From the NCBI GenBank assembly GCA_027064025.1, contig JAMOQL010000205.1, positions 1-38,924 of the forward strand: DNA of 38,924 nt, given 5' to 3'. Of this stretch, positions 1 to 9,304 are shown one piece after another. This DNA is from Bacteroidales bacterium. Lineage in GTDB: Bacteria > Bacteroidota > Bacteroidia > Bacteroidales > JAFGXI01. The stretch's first letter is position 1. Every line of letters starts with the position of its first letter. The notes below the pieces were generated by a model. That model was not told where the DNA came from. It saw only the letters and a list, made by a program, of their open reading frames with translations, and searched no databases. A program made the position numbers and the translations under genes.

Positions 1-2
1 TA

Positions 3-3000
3 AACTCAACATTAACAAGTATCGATGGTAGCTTTACAGCTGCATCACCAACTGCAGACAGTTATCTAATAGTATACAGTACCAGTTCAACTTTAAGCTC
101 CACCCCCGTTGACGGAACAACTTATTCCTCTGGCGACGCTCTTGGAGGAGGAACAGTTCTTGATAACATTTCAAGCACTACATTTACAGCTAGCGGATTA
201 ACTTCTGGTACAGAATATTTTTTCTTTATTTTTGCTAATAATAATTTATCATGTGCTGATGGTCCGTCATACAATACTAGTTCTCCATTAACAGGAAACG
301 AGATTACAATACCCGATACCGTAAATTGGACAACTCCAAATTGTATTTCTAATTCGACAATTGAACTTAACTGGGATGCTGCACCAGGAGGTTCTACAGG
401 TTACTTACTGGTTGTTAGGTCGGAAGCAACACCACATGTAATAACAAGTTTAGATCCAACTACAGATTTATCTGAGAATCTAGATTATTCTGTTGCTGCT
501 CAATTTGGTTCTACAACCGAATACTCCCGGGTTTTATATAAAGGAACTGCAACTTCTGTCACCGTTACGGGCTTACCAACTACCGATTGTGTTTTCAAAA
601 TTTACACCTACACAATTGGTGCAAATGGATCGGACTATGTGTATTCGTCAGGAACACAACAAACTAACACCATAACTTTAGACAATGTTAGTTCTGCCGG
701 AGCTAGCTGTGGAGACAGTCAATCGTCTATTTCATGGGCAAATCCAAATTTAACTTGTATTGATGAAATTTTAGTGGTTGCTAACGAAACTTCGGGCATT
801 GATTTTTCTCCATCTGGTGATGGTACAGCATATTCAGCAAATACAATTTACACAGCTGCTAACCAAGTTGTTTATCAAGGTACAGGGACAACCGTAACCG
901 TAACAAGTTTAACCAATGGAACAACTTACTATTACGAAATTTTTACAAGAAAAGGAACCGAATGGTCTGCTGGAGTTGAGGTTTCTTGTACACCAAACGA
1001 AGTAACAGTGCTTTACCCTGGTGATTTGGCAATTGTTGCAATTAATACACAATATACTACTTCTGTATCTGATGATGAAGTTTGCTTTTTTGCTTTTAAA
1101 GACATTACCAACGGAACAGCCATTGATTTTACAGATAATGGATACGAAAGACTAACTTCTGGAAAATGGGCGGATTCGGAAGGAACTATACGATTAGAAA
1201 GAAATGGACCAACAATTGAAAAAGGGACTGTAATTTGTTTCCATGGAAAAGGAGGCAGCAGTAATAATTTCACCATAAATGTTTGTGGTTCGAGCGATGA
1301 TGCAAATTGGTCAATTTCAAGTCTAAATGGTTCCGGATCATACGATTTAAATGTTAATGACCAAATATGGATTATGCAAGATGGCAACTGGACTAATCCA
1401 AGTGGCAGCCACGATGCTACCTACGACGGCAATGTTCTTTTTGGTTGGACAGCAACAGGTTGGAAATCCGCTCCAGGATATGACGATACAAAAGGCTCTA
1501 CTCTTTTTGATGGAGCAGAATGTTTCAATACTGATGTAGCCGCTACCACTAACGAAGATAAAGTTAAGTTTTTAGCGGACACTACCCAAACCTTAAGCCA
1601 ATCGGCATGGATAGGTCAAATAAATTCAGATTGGAATTGGCAGGGATATTCAGATAATCCTAATTATAATTCTGGAGGATTAGATTACTCTGGCTCTTGC
1701 GTAAAGTTCAATATCGATAACTCGCTAGGCAATGGTGCAGGTATGTGGGAAGGTGGCGAAGATAATAACTGGTTTAATTGTGCCAATTGGTTAAATATGC
1801 AAGTACCTGATGAAAACATCGATGTAACTATTTTATCCAATGCTCACAACGAAGCAAATATAGATGATACTCAAGAAGATGCCAGTATTTATGGCCCAAT
1901 TGCTAAATGTAAGAATTTAACTATTCAAGAAGGTGGAGATACGATATATATACAGATTGATGATGCAAATGATGAATTACAAGTAAAACAAACATTAACT
2001 ATTGAGTCGAAAGCTAAAATACACAATGATAACGGAGGTACAGTAAGTATAGAAGGTGATTTAAACATTAACGATGGAGGATTATTTGATATTCATGCAA
2101 ACCCCGGAATAGGGTCCATCATTAATCTAAAAGGAAATTGGACCGATAACAATACTCTCGACAACGATACCTTAGGCCTTTTTGAAACAGGAGGACAAGT
2201 CATCTTTATAGGAACAAGTCAGCAAACCATCAGTGATGCCACAGGCAATGAAACTTTCTATAATTTGAAAATAAATAATTCTAGCGGACTAGATATAAAT
2301 GGAAACAATGCAACGATTAGTAATATATTGGATTTAACAAGTGGCGAAATTTCTACAGCAAATGACACTGTGATTGTAACAAACACTGATATTGGAAGCA
2401 TTATTAACCATTCAAACTCAAGTTATGTCAACGGAAATTTACGCAGAAGCGTAAGCACATCAGGAAGTTACGACTTCCCTGTTGGAACGGTAAATCAATA
2501 CGAGATTGCTAATATTAATCTAAATTCTTCGACAGGAATAAATAACTTTAATGCTAACTTCACAGAACACCCTGGTAGTGCAGCATTAGTCGACGGAGGA
2601 GGAATTCCTCTTAACTTAACAATCAACGGAACCACACTTTCTGAAATGCTCGATTATGGTTTCTGGACCATCAAACCTGATGCTACATCATACTCTGTAA
2701 ATTATGATGTGACTTTAACATCAAGGGGACATACTAATGGTGGCTCTGATCCCGCTCAACACACTATCGTAAAAAGAGATGACAATACAGATAATTGGGC
2801 AACATACGAGAGTAATCATGACAACTCTACTCAGTCTGGTACAGGAACCAATCCAATAACAGCCAAGCTATCAGGGATGCTTGCTTTTAGCGATTTTGCA
2901 ATTGCAAAAGATGCGCAATTCCCTCTTCCTGTTAAATTACTATATTTTACAGCTAAAGAAACAAAAAATGGCATATTACTGGAATGGGCTACAGCTTCCG

Positions 3001-3446
3001 AAATAAATAATGATTTATTTATTCTAAACAAGTCAAATCAAGATATGAATTTTGGCAAACTAAGTATTATTAATGGTTCTGGTAACTCAAACACAATCAT
3101 TAAATATGAGTATCTCGACAAAACACTTACTTCAGGATTAAGTTATTACCAACTCATTCAACAAGATTTTGATGGGAGCAAAACAGATGAAGGAATTATT
3201 TCTATATCTCACGAGAGTATAATAAACTATAGAATAATAAACGAACATATCGAAATTTCTTCTATTAAAGAACCAGAAAGTGTGAATGTTGATATTTACA
3301 ATACTATTGGTCAGAAAGTTAAAACTATAAGCAAAATAGAATCTAATAAAATCATTATTGACTTGAGCGATTTACCAAGCAAAGTGATTTATCTTATTAG
3401 AATTAAAACTTCTGATAATGAAACTTTAATAAAATATTTTAAATAA
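3..3446 (+). CDS. Multidomain T9SS-exported surface protein, 5' partial
   Basis: The reading frame is open from the first bases, so the gene starts before the window; 1147 residues are visible. Fragment residues 1-335 hold about three fibronectin-III-like units (repeated pattern of S/TVTVTxL followed by TxYxxxIxT). About 336-560 looks like a lamin-tail-like beta domain (PGDLAIVAINT, FKDITNGTAIDFTDNGY). Near 580 a tryptophan-rich stretch (GMWEGGEDNNWFNCANW...VP) is typical of Bacteroidetes secreted proteins. Near 935 the LPVKLLYFTAKE...LLEWATASEINND module precedes the last 75 or so residues, a type A T9SS sorting domain (VDIYNTIGQKVKTI...LPSKVIYLIRIK). T9SS clients cross the outer membrane and are anchored or released. 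I infer an extracellular structural or adhesive role; there is no catalytic motif I recognise. A good terminator follows the stop. Confidence 0.85.
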   Translation, partial: NSTLTSIDGSFTAASPTADSYLIVYSTSSTLSSTPVDGTTYSSGDALGGGTVLDNISSTTFTASGLTSGTEYFFFIFANNNLSCADGPSYNTSSPLTGNEITIPDTVNWTTPNCISNSTIELNWDAAPGGSTGYLLVVRSEATPHVITSLDPTTDLSENLDYSVAAQFGSTTEYSRVLYKGTATSVTVTGLPTTDCVFKIYTYTIGANGSDYVYSSGTQQTNTITLDNVSSAGASCGDSQSSISWANPNLTCIDEILVVANETSGIDFSPSGDGTAYSANTIYTAANQVVYQGTGTTVTVTSLTNGTTYYYEIFTRKGTEWSAGVEVSCTPNEVTVLYPGDLAIVAINTQYTTSVSDDEVCFFAFKDITNGTAIDFTDNGYERLTSGKWADSEGTIRLERNGPTIEKGTVICFHGKGGSSNNFTINVCGSSDDANWSISSLNGSGSYDLNVNDQIWIMQDGNWTNPSGSHDATYDGNVLFGWTATGWKSAPGYDDTKGSTLFDGAECFNTDVAATTNEDKVKFLADTTQTLSQSAWIGQINSDWNWQGYSDNPNYNSGGLDYSGSCVKFNIDNSLGNGAGMWEGGEDNNWFNCANWLNMQVPDENIDVTILSNAHNEANIDDTQEDASIYGPIAKCKNLTIQEGGDTIYIQIDDANDELQVKQTLTIESKAKIHNDNGGTVSIEGDLNINDGGLFDIHANPGIGSIINLKGNWTDNNTLDNDTLGLFETGGQVIFIGTSQQTISDATGNETFYNLKINNSSGLDINGNNATISNILDLTSGEISTANDTVIVTNTDIGSIINHSNSSYVNGNLRRSVSTSGSYDFPVGTVNQYEIANINLNSSTGINNFNANFTEHPGSAALVDGGGIPLNLTINGTTLSEMLDYGFWTIKPDATSYSVNYDVTLTSRGHTNGGSDPAQHTIVKRDDNTDNWATYESNHDNSTQSGTGTNPITAKLSGMLAFSDFAIAKDAQFPLPVKLLYFTAKETKNGILLEWATASEINNDLFILNKSNQDMNFGKLSIINGSGNSNTIIKYEYLDKTLTSGLSYYQLIQQDFDGSKTDEGIISISHESIINYRIINEHIEISSIKEPESVNVDIYNTIGQKVKTISKIESNKIIIDLSDLPSKVIYLIRIKTSDNETLIKYFK

Positions 3447-3467
3447 TCCTCCCCTAAAAAAGCATTT

Positions 3468-3503
3468 AAAAGCTATTTCTTTTACATAGGAATAGCTTTT
3501 TTT
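3468..3503 (+). terminator. Rho-independent terminator after the T9SS gene
   Basis: Arms AAAAGCTATTTC (3468-3479) and GGAATAGCTTTT (3489-3500) pair with one mismatch around a 9-base loop, and the T-run continues to 3503. It lies 22 bases after the stop codon. Confidence 0.8.
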
Positions 3504-3540
3504 GAAACTTAAATAATGCTTATCTTCACCAAACATTGTA

Positions 3541-3548
3541 TACATTTG
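3541..3548 (+). promoter_or_regulatory. Candidate Bacteroidetes -7 box for the SLC13-cysQ operon
   Basis: TACATTTG is an exact match to the TAnnTTTG consensus, 23 bases before the proposed TTG start. No clear -33 TTTG at about 18-20 bases upstream, so only the -7 element is supported. Confidence 0.4.
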
Positions 3549-3571
3549 TAATAAATAAAACTTAAATCATA

Positions 3572-5344
3572 TTGTTTACATTCGATCAAATAATTGTACT
3601 AATAGTTATCTTATTTATTCTTGTATCTTTATACAAAGAGTACATAGGACCAGCATTTACGTTTTTAATTGGAGTTCTTATTTTAGGCTCATTTAAAATT
3701 CTTAGCCCTCAAGAAATTCTAAATGGTTTTGCTAACGAACAAATTGCCGTAGTTGTTCTTTTGCTCTTACTTGGAGATATTATCCGACGAACTTCGCTTA
3801 TTGACTCTTTATTCAACAAGATTTTTGGAAAGAATATGTCGAAAAGAAGTTTTCTGTTAAAAATGACTTCTTTAGTAGCAACTATGTCTGCATTTTTTAA
3901 CAATACACCGCTTGTCGCCATTATGATGCCCTATGTTAGCAGTTGGAGTAAAACAAATAAAATCGCTCCATCCAAATTACTAATACCCCTCTCGTACGCT
4001 GCTATTTTAGGAGGATCTGCTACCTTAATAGGAACATCGACCAACCTTATTGTAAATGGTTTAGTACTCGACCAAAAGATTTTCCCTAACCTTGAGGCAC
4101 TACACTTATTCGATTTTGTATACGTTGGTCTACCTATGGCAATTATTGGGATTCTTTACCTTACATTTATTTCTAATTACTTACTACCTTCCCACACTGC
4201 TAATATTGAAAAATATAATAAAGAAGCACAAAACTATATAGTAGAAACACAAATTAGAACAAATTCAAAATTAATAGGAAAAACGGTTGAAGAAGCACAT
4301 TTAAGAAACCTAGAAGGTTTGTATTTAGTTGAAATAATACGGATGAACCACAGGTACAAATCTATTTCGCCCGAAGTTATTTTAGTAGAGAATGATATAT
4401 TACGTTTTGCTGGACAAACAGAAATGGTTGCCGATTTAATAAACATGGACGGTTTAACTTTCCCCGAAATGGGTTTATTAAAAAGAAAGAAAAACACCGA
4501 TATTATTGAAATAGTCATTACACATAACTCAACACTTATCAGTAAAACCGTAAAAGAAGCTAATTTTAGAGGTAAATACGATGCTGCAATTATTGGCATA
4601 CAAAGAAACGGAGAGCGAATAGCTGAAAAAATTGGATCTATTCAACTCAAAGCAGGAGATGTTCTTATGTTACTTGCAGGAAATGACTTAACCAATCGAG
4701 ACGATATCAATGATTTTTATTTTATATCAAAAGTCAAAGAACTCAGGCAAATGGAAGCCTACAAAGCTTTTATTCTTATCGGAGGAACTGTAGCTGCAAT
4801 TGTATTCTCGGCCTTAGGCTTTATTTCACTATTTCTAGCCTTAATGTTATTATTTATTCCCATTTTAGGACTGAAAATTGCATCACCTAAAGATGTACAT
4901 AGAAATATTGATTATAACTTAATATTAATCATTGTAATGTCGTTGGCCTTGGGTTTAGCTATGGTCAAAACAGGAGTTGCCGAATTAATATCCAATTCAA
5001 TAATTGACCTCTTTTCAAGTTTAGGTCCGATAGGTATATTAAGTGGAACTTACCTTATTACAGCACTGCTAGCGGCATATATTACTAATAAAGCCGCTGT
5101 AGCTATTATTTTCCCAATAGCCTTAACCTTAGCCCAAGATTTATCGGTTAACCCAATGCCATTTATTTTAGTTGTTGCTTTTGCTTCAGCCGCCAATTTT
5201 ATGACTCCAATCGGTTATCAAACCAACCTTATGATTTATGGGCCAGGCTCATATAAATTTAAAGATTTCTTTAAAATTGGATTTCCTTTAACCATTATTT
5301 ATATGGCTGTAACTCTCCTAATTCTAAATTATATATATTTCTAA
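3572..5344 (+). CDS. SLC13/DASS-family permease with two RCK-C domains (probable sulfate transporter)
   Basis: Inner-membrane carrier of 590 residues, the usual length for bacterial SLC13 proteins with a cytoplasmic RCK insert. The N-terminal half has hydrophobic helices and the family signature NNTPLVAIMMP and SATLIGTSTNLIVNG. About residues 220-385 form two tandem TrkA-C/RCK-C domains (LIGKTVEEAHLRN, LISKTVKEANFRG). The second helical half contains ITNKAAVAIIFP and MTPIGYQTNLMIYGPG. The start must be TTG at 3572, because an in-frame TAA lies at 3563 and only ATC and ATA codons lie between. One base separates it from cysQ, which favours sulfate as substrate, since CysQ removes the PAP made when sulfate is activated. 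Substrate is inference; other anions are possible. Confidence 0.85.
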   Translation: MFTFDQIIVLIVILFILVSLYKEYIGPAFTFLIGVLILGSFKILSPQEILNGFANEQIAVVVLLLLLGDIIRRTSLIDSLFNKIFGKNMSKRSFLLKMTSLVATMSAFFNNTPLVAIMMPYVSSWSKTNKIAPSKLLIPLSYAAILGGSATLIGTSTNLIVNGLVLDQKIFPNLEALHLFDFVYVGLPMAIIGILYLTFISNYLLPSHTANIEKYNKEAQNYIVETQIRTNSKLIGKTVEEAHLRNLEGLYLVEIIRMNHRYKSISPEVILVENDILRFAGQTEMVADLINMDGLTFPEMGLLKRKKNTDIIEIVITHNSTLISKTVKEANFRGKYDAAIIGIQRNGERIAEKIGSIQLKAGDVLMLLAGNDLTNRDDINDFYFISKVKELRQMEAYKAFILIGGTVAAIVFSALGFISLFLALMLLFIPILGLKIASPKDVHRNIDYNLILIIVMSLALGLAMVKTGVAELISNSIIDLFSSLGPIGILSGTYLITALLAAYITNKAAVAIIFPIALTLAQDLSVNPMPFILVVAFASAANFMTPIGYQTNLMIYGPGSYKFKDFFKIGFPLTIIYMAVTLLILNYIYF

Positions 5345-5345
5345 A

Positions 5346-6134
5346 ATGTCCTTATCAAAGTTATTAATCAGCGCCACAAAAGCTTCAATCGAAGCAGGAA
5401 AAGCAATTATGAAAATCTATCATACTGATGATTTTGCAATACAAACAAAATCCGACTCCAGTCCTTTGACAAAAGCAGATTTAGCCGCTCATAATATTAT
5501 TGTTAACGAACTTAAAAAAACAGGGATTCCAATTCTAAGCGAAGAAGATGCCAATATACCCTATCAAGAACGAAAAAAATGGGAACAATTCTGGTTAGTC
5601 GACCCTCTCGATGGCACAAAGGAATTTATAAAAAAAAATGATGAATTTACTGTAAATATTGCTTTAATAGAAAATGGAGTTCCCATTCTAGGCGTCATTT
5701 ATCTACCTGTTTTTAAGAGTATTTATTTTGCTAATAAAGAAATTGGCAGCTTCTACAACTCAAACATTGAGGATATTGAGAAGATAATTGAAAAGGGAAC
5801 TCGTTTACCCAAAGCATTACCGGAGACCTACACTGTAGTAGGAAGTCGCTCACATATGAACGAACAAACTCAAGCCTATTTTTCAAAATTAAAAAAAGAA
5901 CACGGGAAAATTAATATCATCTCGAAAGGAAGTTCCTTAAAACTATGTATGGTTGCCGAAGGCTCTGCTCACGAATATCCTAGATTTGGATCCACTATGG
6001 AGTGGGACACCGCCGCTGGACACGCAATCGCATTGTTTTCAGGAGCTAAAGTAACAAAAGAAGACCACCATACAGATCTAACTTATAATAAAGAAAATCT
6101 ATTAAATCCTTTTTTTATTATTAAACGTAAATAA
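5346..6134 (+). CDS. cysQ: 3'(2'),5'-bisphosphate nucleotidase CysQ
   Basis: Hydrolyses 3'-phosphoadenosine 5'-phosphate (PAP) to AMP and phosphate in the cytoplasm, relieving PAP build-up from sulfate assimilation. At 262 residues it has normal family length. The inositol-monophosphatase-fold metal and substrate motifs are present: LSEED at 64-68, DPLDGTKEF at 86-94, and WDTAAGHAI at 220-228. It starts one base after the SLC13 stop, so the two are surely cotranscribed. The usual ATP sulfurylase genes (cysD, cysN) are not in the window. A more general inositol or nucleotide phosphatase role cannot be excluded, but the transporter neighbour and the KEF after DPLDGT favour CysQ. Confidence 0.92.
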   Translation: MSLSKLLISATKASIEAGKAIMKIYHTDDFAIQTKSDSSPLTKADLAAHNIIVNELKKTGIPILSEEDANIPYQERKKWEQFWLVDPLDGTKEFIKKNDEFTVNIALIENGVPILGVIYLPVFKSIYFANKEIGSFYNSNIEDIEKIIEKGTRLPKALPETYTVVGSRSHMNEQTQAYFSKLKKEHGKINIISKGSSLKLCMVAEGSAHEYPRFGSTMEWDTAAGHAIALFSGAKVTKEDHHTDLTYNKENLLNPFFIIKRK

Positions 6135-6162
6135 TTTAATCATCTATTTCGCTGTATTATCA

Positions 6163-6182
6163 CTGTTAAATATTCTTAACAG
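6163..6182. promoter_or_regulatory. Inverted repeat upstream of the two-component operon
   Basis: Perfect 7-base arms CTGTTAA (6163-6169) and TTAACAG (6176-6182) are separated by six bases. It sits just upstream of the candidate -7 box of the kinase gene, so it could be an operator. It could also be a weak terminator for cysQ, but no T-run follows. Confidence 0.4.
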
Positions 6183-6207
6183 CAATCCATCTTATTGTAA
6201 AAAGCAA

Positions 6208-6215
6208 TATCTTTG
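6208..6215 (+). promoter_or_regulatory. Candidate -7 box for the histidine kinase operon
   Basis: TATCTTTG matches TAnnTTTG exactly and ends seven bases before the ATG at 6223. Transcription would then begin almost at the start codon, giving a nearly leaderless mRNA, or translation may begin at the in-frame ATG at 6232. Confidence 0.4.
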
Positions 6216-6222
6216 AATTTCT

Positions 6223-7803
6223 ATGAAATGGATGAACAAGAAATATATTTGGATTCTTGTAGTTGTTATTTTAACATCTATGTTAGGTCTAATTGCTATC
6301 CAAATTTATTGGATAACCAATTCATATACCATTAAAGAAAAATACTTTAATTACCAAGTCAACAAAGCCCTATCTCAAGTCATTAAAACACTAGAAACTA
6401 ACGAAACCATTTTCGAAATATCTAACGAAGTTTTTCAACTTGCAGAGAATAAAGATAGCGTAATTGAACGCTCGGTAAGAAATTTTGACCAATCTATAGA
6501 CGATCACAAAAACGATATTCATACTATTGCTAACAGAAGTAGCGTTACTGTTAGCGGAAACCAAGTCATAAAACTAGATACAAATCTTGCCATTTCTTTG
6601 AACCCTTGCACCGAAAAAAAAGAAAACAAGAATGAATTTCTTAAAATTTCATCTAGCGAAGTCAAAAGTATTATTCAGAACAAAGTTGATAATAAAACTC
6701 TTTTTGTAGAAAAAATTGTCAATCAAATATTAAACTATAACGAAGATATTATAGATAGATTGAGCAAAATTGATTTGAAAAAATTAATAGATAATAAATT
6801 AAAAGATCACGATATAAATATCGATTTTGAGTATGCTATCAATTCTGATGGAGAACGAAAATTCACATCAAAACCTTTCAAAGAATCGTCATCGAAGATA
6901 TATTCCAAAAAATTATTTCCCAACAACCTCTTTCACGATAACGACTTTTTAGAACTATACATTCCTGGAAGAACTTCGTTTATTGTTAAAACCATGATTC
7001 CAATTATATTAATTACTATTATTCTAACATTTCTAATTATTGGTGTAGTAGTATTTAATTTTATTATAATACTTCGTCAAAAGAAATTAGGCGATATTAA
7101 AAATGATTTTGTTAATAATCTCACTCACGAATTAAAAACACCAATTGCTACTATTTCACTTGCCGGGCAAATGCTTTCCGATAAAGATATTAGATCTACA
7201 GAAGCAAGCGTTGAGCGATACGCCAAGATTATTGGTCAAGAGTCCAATCGGCTTACAAAACAAGTAGAGAAAGTGCTACAAATAGCATTAATTGATAAGG
7301 GAGAACTCAAATTAAGAAATACGAAAATTAACCTAAACCAACTTATCGAAAAAATATGTCGTCCATTTATCCTAAAAATAGAGAATTTTGACGGAGAATT
7401 ATTAATTCATACCCCAAAACAACCAGTATGGATATACGCTGATGAATTGCATATCGGAAATATCATTAACAACCTATTAGACAACGCATTAAAATACAAA
7501 TTAAACACTCCCAATATTAATATCTCCTTATTAGAAAAAGAAAATTCTATAGAAATATCAGTCACAGATAATGGTATTGGGATGACTAAGATTGATCAAT
7601 TAAGAATATTCGAAAAATTTTATAGAGTAGAAGGAGGAAACGTACACAATATAAAAGGGTTCGGGTTGGGCTTAAGCTATGTAAAAAAAATCATCGACCT
7701 TTATAAAGGTAAGATTGAAGTAAAAAGCAAACTACATCATGGGTCTACATTTACTATCACGTTACCCAAACCTGATTTCACACATAAAGTAAAAAACGAA
7801 TAA
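6223..7803 (+). CDS. Sensor histidine kinase (RprX-like)
   Basis: Membrane sensor kinase of 526 residues that should phosphorylate the regulator encoded next. Membrane segments lie at about 9-31 and 257-284 and enclose an extracytoplasmic sensor region of about 220 residues with no domain I recognise. The cytoplasmic part has the H-box NDFVNNLTHELKTPIA with phospho-acceptor His302, N-box NNLLDNALKY at 416-425, G1 DNGIGM at 449-454 and G2 GFGLGL at 479-484, so it looks fully active. The stop is three bases before the regulator start. The arrangement resembles RprX/RprY of Bacteroides. The signal sensed is unknown. Confidence 0.9.
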   Translation: MKWMNKKYIWILVVVILTSMLGLIAIQIYWITNSYTIKEKYFNYQVNKALSQVIKTLETNETIFEISNEVFQLAENKDSVIERSVRNFDQSIDDHKNDIHTIANRSSVTVSGNQVIKLDTNLAISLNPCTEKKENKNEFLKISSSEVKSIIQNKVDNKTLFVEKIVNQILNYNEDIIDRLSKIDLKKLIDNKLKDHDINIDFEYAINSDGERKFTSKPFKESSSKIYSKKLFPNNLFHDNDFLELYIPGRTSFIVKTMIPIILITIILTFLIIGVVVFNFIIILRQKKLGDIKNDFVNNLTHELKTPIATISLAGQMLSDKDIRSTEASVERYAKIIGQESNRLTKQVEKVLQIALIDKGELKLRNTKINLNQLIEKICRPFILKIENFDGELLIHTPKQPVWIYADELHIGNIINNLLDNALKYKLNTPNINISLLEKENSIEISVTDNGIGMTKIDQLRIFEKFYRVEGGNVHNIKGFGLGLSYVKKIIDLYKGKIEVKSKLHHGSTFTITLPKPDFTHKVKNE

Positions 7804-7806
7804 GTT

Positions 7807-8502
7807 ATGGAAAAAAAATTAAAAGTACTATTAGCAGAAGACGATACTAATTTAGGTTCTTTATTAAAAGAATATTTAATTGCAAAAAAATATGATGCCG
7901 AATTATTTTCTGATGGAGAGAAAGCATTAGAAGGCTACAGCAAAAACAAATACGATTTGTGTATTTTTGATGTTATGATGCCCAAAATGGACGGTTTTAC
8001 ATTAGCAAAAGAGATTCGAAAAGTTGACCAACATATTCCAATTATTTTTCTTACAGCAAAAACACTTAAAGACGATCTAATCGAAGGGTTCCAATCTGGT
8101 GCAGACGATTATCTAACAAAACCATTTAGTATGGACGAACTAATGTTGAGAATCCAAGCCATTATGCGTAGAGTTGGAGATAAAAAGTTTGATAATGAAA
8201 AAACAAACTTTGTACTTGGAGGATACTCTTTTAATGCACAAAAACAAGTTCTCTCTTTTAATGGAGAAGATAAAAAATTAACAACTAAAGAATCTGAGTT
8301 ATTAAGATTACTTTGCATTAATCAAAATCATCTTCTTGACCGAAACGATGCTCTAAACGAAGTTTGGGCAGATGACAACTATTTTAATGCCAGAAGTATG
8401 GATGTATATATTACAAAATTACGCAAACACCTTAAACAAGATGACCGAATCCAAATCATTAATATTCATGGGAAAGGATTTAAATTATTAATTGATGAAT
8501 AA
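7807..8502 (+). CDS. OmpR-family response regulator (RprY-like)
   Basis: DNA-binding response regulator of 231 residues. The receiver domain (about 1-122) has acidic pocket Asp12/Asp13, phospho-acceptor Asp55 in FDVMMPK, Thr83 in FLTAKT and Lys105 in LTKPFS. A winged-helix trans_reg_C domain follows (about 130-230; KLTTKESELLRLLCIN, RSMDVYITKLRKHL, IHGKGFKLL). The sequence closely resembles what I remember of Bacteroides RprY, so an RprX/RprY-type system is the best call. The 7-base-arm inverted repeat at 6163-6182 is a candidate site for autoregulation, although OmpR-family proteins more often bind direct repeats. Confidence 0.92.
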   Translation: MEKKLKVLLAEDDTNLGSLLKEYLIAKKYDAELFSDGEKALEGYSKNKYDLCIFDVMMPKMDGFTLAKEIRKVDQHIPIIFLTAKTLKDDLIEGFQSGADDYLTKPFSMDELMLRIQAIMRRVGDKKFDNEKTNFVLGGYSFNAQKQVLSFNGEDKKLTTKESELLRLLCINQNHLLDRNDALNEVWADDNYFNARSMDVYITKLRKHLKQDDRIQIINIHGKGFKLLIDE

Positions 8503-8538
8503 ATCAATTAAATAAAGAGCTATTATAATAATATTAAC

Positions 8539-8564
8539 GTCCTCGTTGTCTTGGCCTCGAGGAC
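8539..8564. terminator. Hairpin between convergent genes (possible terminator)
   Basis: Arms GTCCTCG (8539-8545) and CGAGGAC (8558-8564) pair perfectly around a 12-base loop. It lies between the ends of the response regulator and the sigma factor gene. Neither strand has a T-run after the stem, so terminator function is only suggested by position. Confidence 0.45.
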
Positions 8565-8618
8565 ATTAATAAGAAATAAATATTACGAATAAAAACTAAA
8601 TAATATTTGAAAACTCTA

Positions 8619-9287
8619 TTATAGCTGTTCTTTCTGCTCCTGTAATAACTTTAGAAGCAACTCTCGTGCTCTAAAAAGCTGTGCTTTAACAGTACCAATA
8701 GGTAATTCTAATTCTTCTGAGATTTCCATATATGAATACTCTTTAAAATACCGAAGTTCTATTAATATAGTATATCTAGGTTTTAAACTCTTAACCAACT
8801 TTCGAAGAATTTCTGCCTTCTGATTCTTAATAAAACCCTCTTCAGGTGATAATCCACCATCGGTTATTTTAGGGTCAAATACATTCCCCTCCTCATCACT
8901 TTTATCAAGTGAAACAGTAATACCTCGTTTTTTCCTGAGAAAATCTATACAATTATTTGTAGCAATCTTAAAAAGCCAAGTGCTAAAAGCAAACTTAGGC
9001 GAATATTTATCGATGTTCTTAAACGCTTTCCCAAAAGCCTCAATAGTTAGATCATCGGCATCATCAGAATTCTTCACAATTTTTAAAAGCATAAAGAAAA
9101 TAGAATCTCGATACCTGTTCATCAACTTTGCATAAGCCTTTTGATCTCCAGTTTTAGCTTGTTTAACTAATTGAAAATCGAGCTGTGCATTGTCAGATAA
9201 GTTAGGATTTTCCATCAAATTAGTATTAAGTTCTTTTTTTAGAGTTGGAGCAACAGCCATGCTCTCTAGAGTGTTAGTTTCAATCAT
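8619..9287 (-). CDS. RNA polymerase sigma-70 family (ECF-like) factor
   Basis: Protein of 222 residues with sigma region 2 (about 45-120: YAKLMNRYRDSIFFMLLKIV, DDADDLTIEAFGKAF, FSTWLFKIATNNCIDFLRKK) and region 4 (about 160-215: LKPRYTILIELRYFKEYSYMEISEEL, PIGTVKAQLFRAREL). It would direct core polymerase to a set of promoters. A 45-residue N-terminal extension precedes region 2; an internal Met at residue 25 could be the true start. No anti-sigma gene is next to it. It is the last gene of an apparent HAD-GT2-sigma unit, only 17 bases after the glycosyltransferase stop. Target genes cannot be read from the sequence. Confidence 0.9.
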   Translation of the reverse strand: MIETNTLESMAVAPTLKKELNTNLMENPNLSDNAQLDFQLVKQAKTGDQKAYAKLMNRYRDSIFFMLLKIVKNSDDADDLTIEAFGKAFKNIDKYSPKFAFSTWLFKIATNNCIDFLRKKRGITVSLDKSDEEGNVFDPKITDGGLSPEEGFIKNQKAEILRKLVKSLKPRYTILIELRYFKEYSYMEISEELELPIGTVKAQLFRARELLLKLLQEQKEQL

Positions 9288-9304
9288 AATTACAATTTTT
9301 AAGT

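Noticed and set aside
639-641. ATG at 639 as the start of the first gene
   Set aside because: The frame is open back to the first base, with Fn3-like sequence upstream; this is an internal methionine of a 5'-truncated gene.
3572-6134. SLC13-cysQ as part of the sulfur respiration island
   Set aside because: They lie 17 kb away on the other strand, with unrelated genes between; CysQ points to assimilation rather than respiration.
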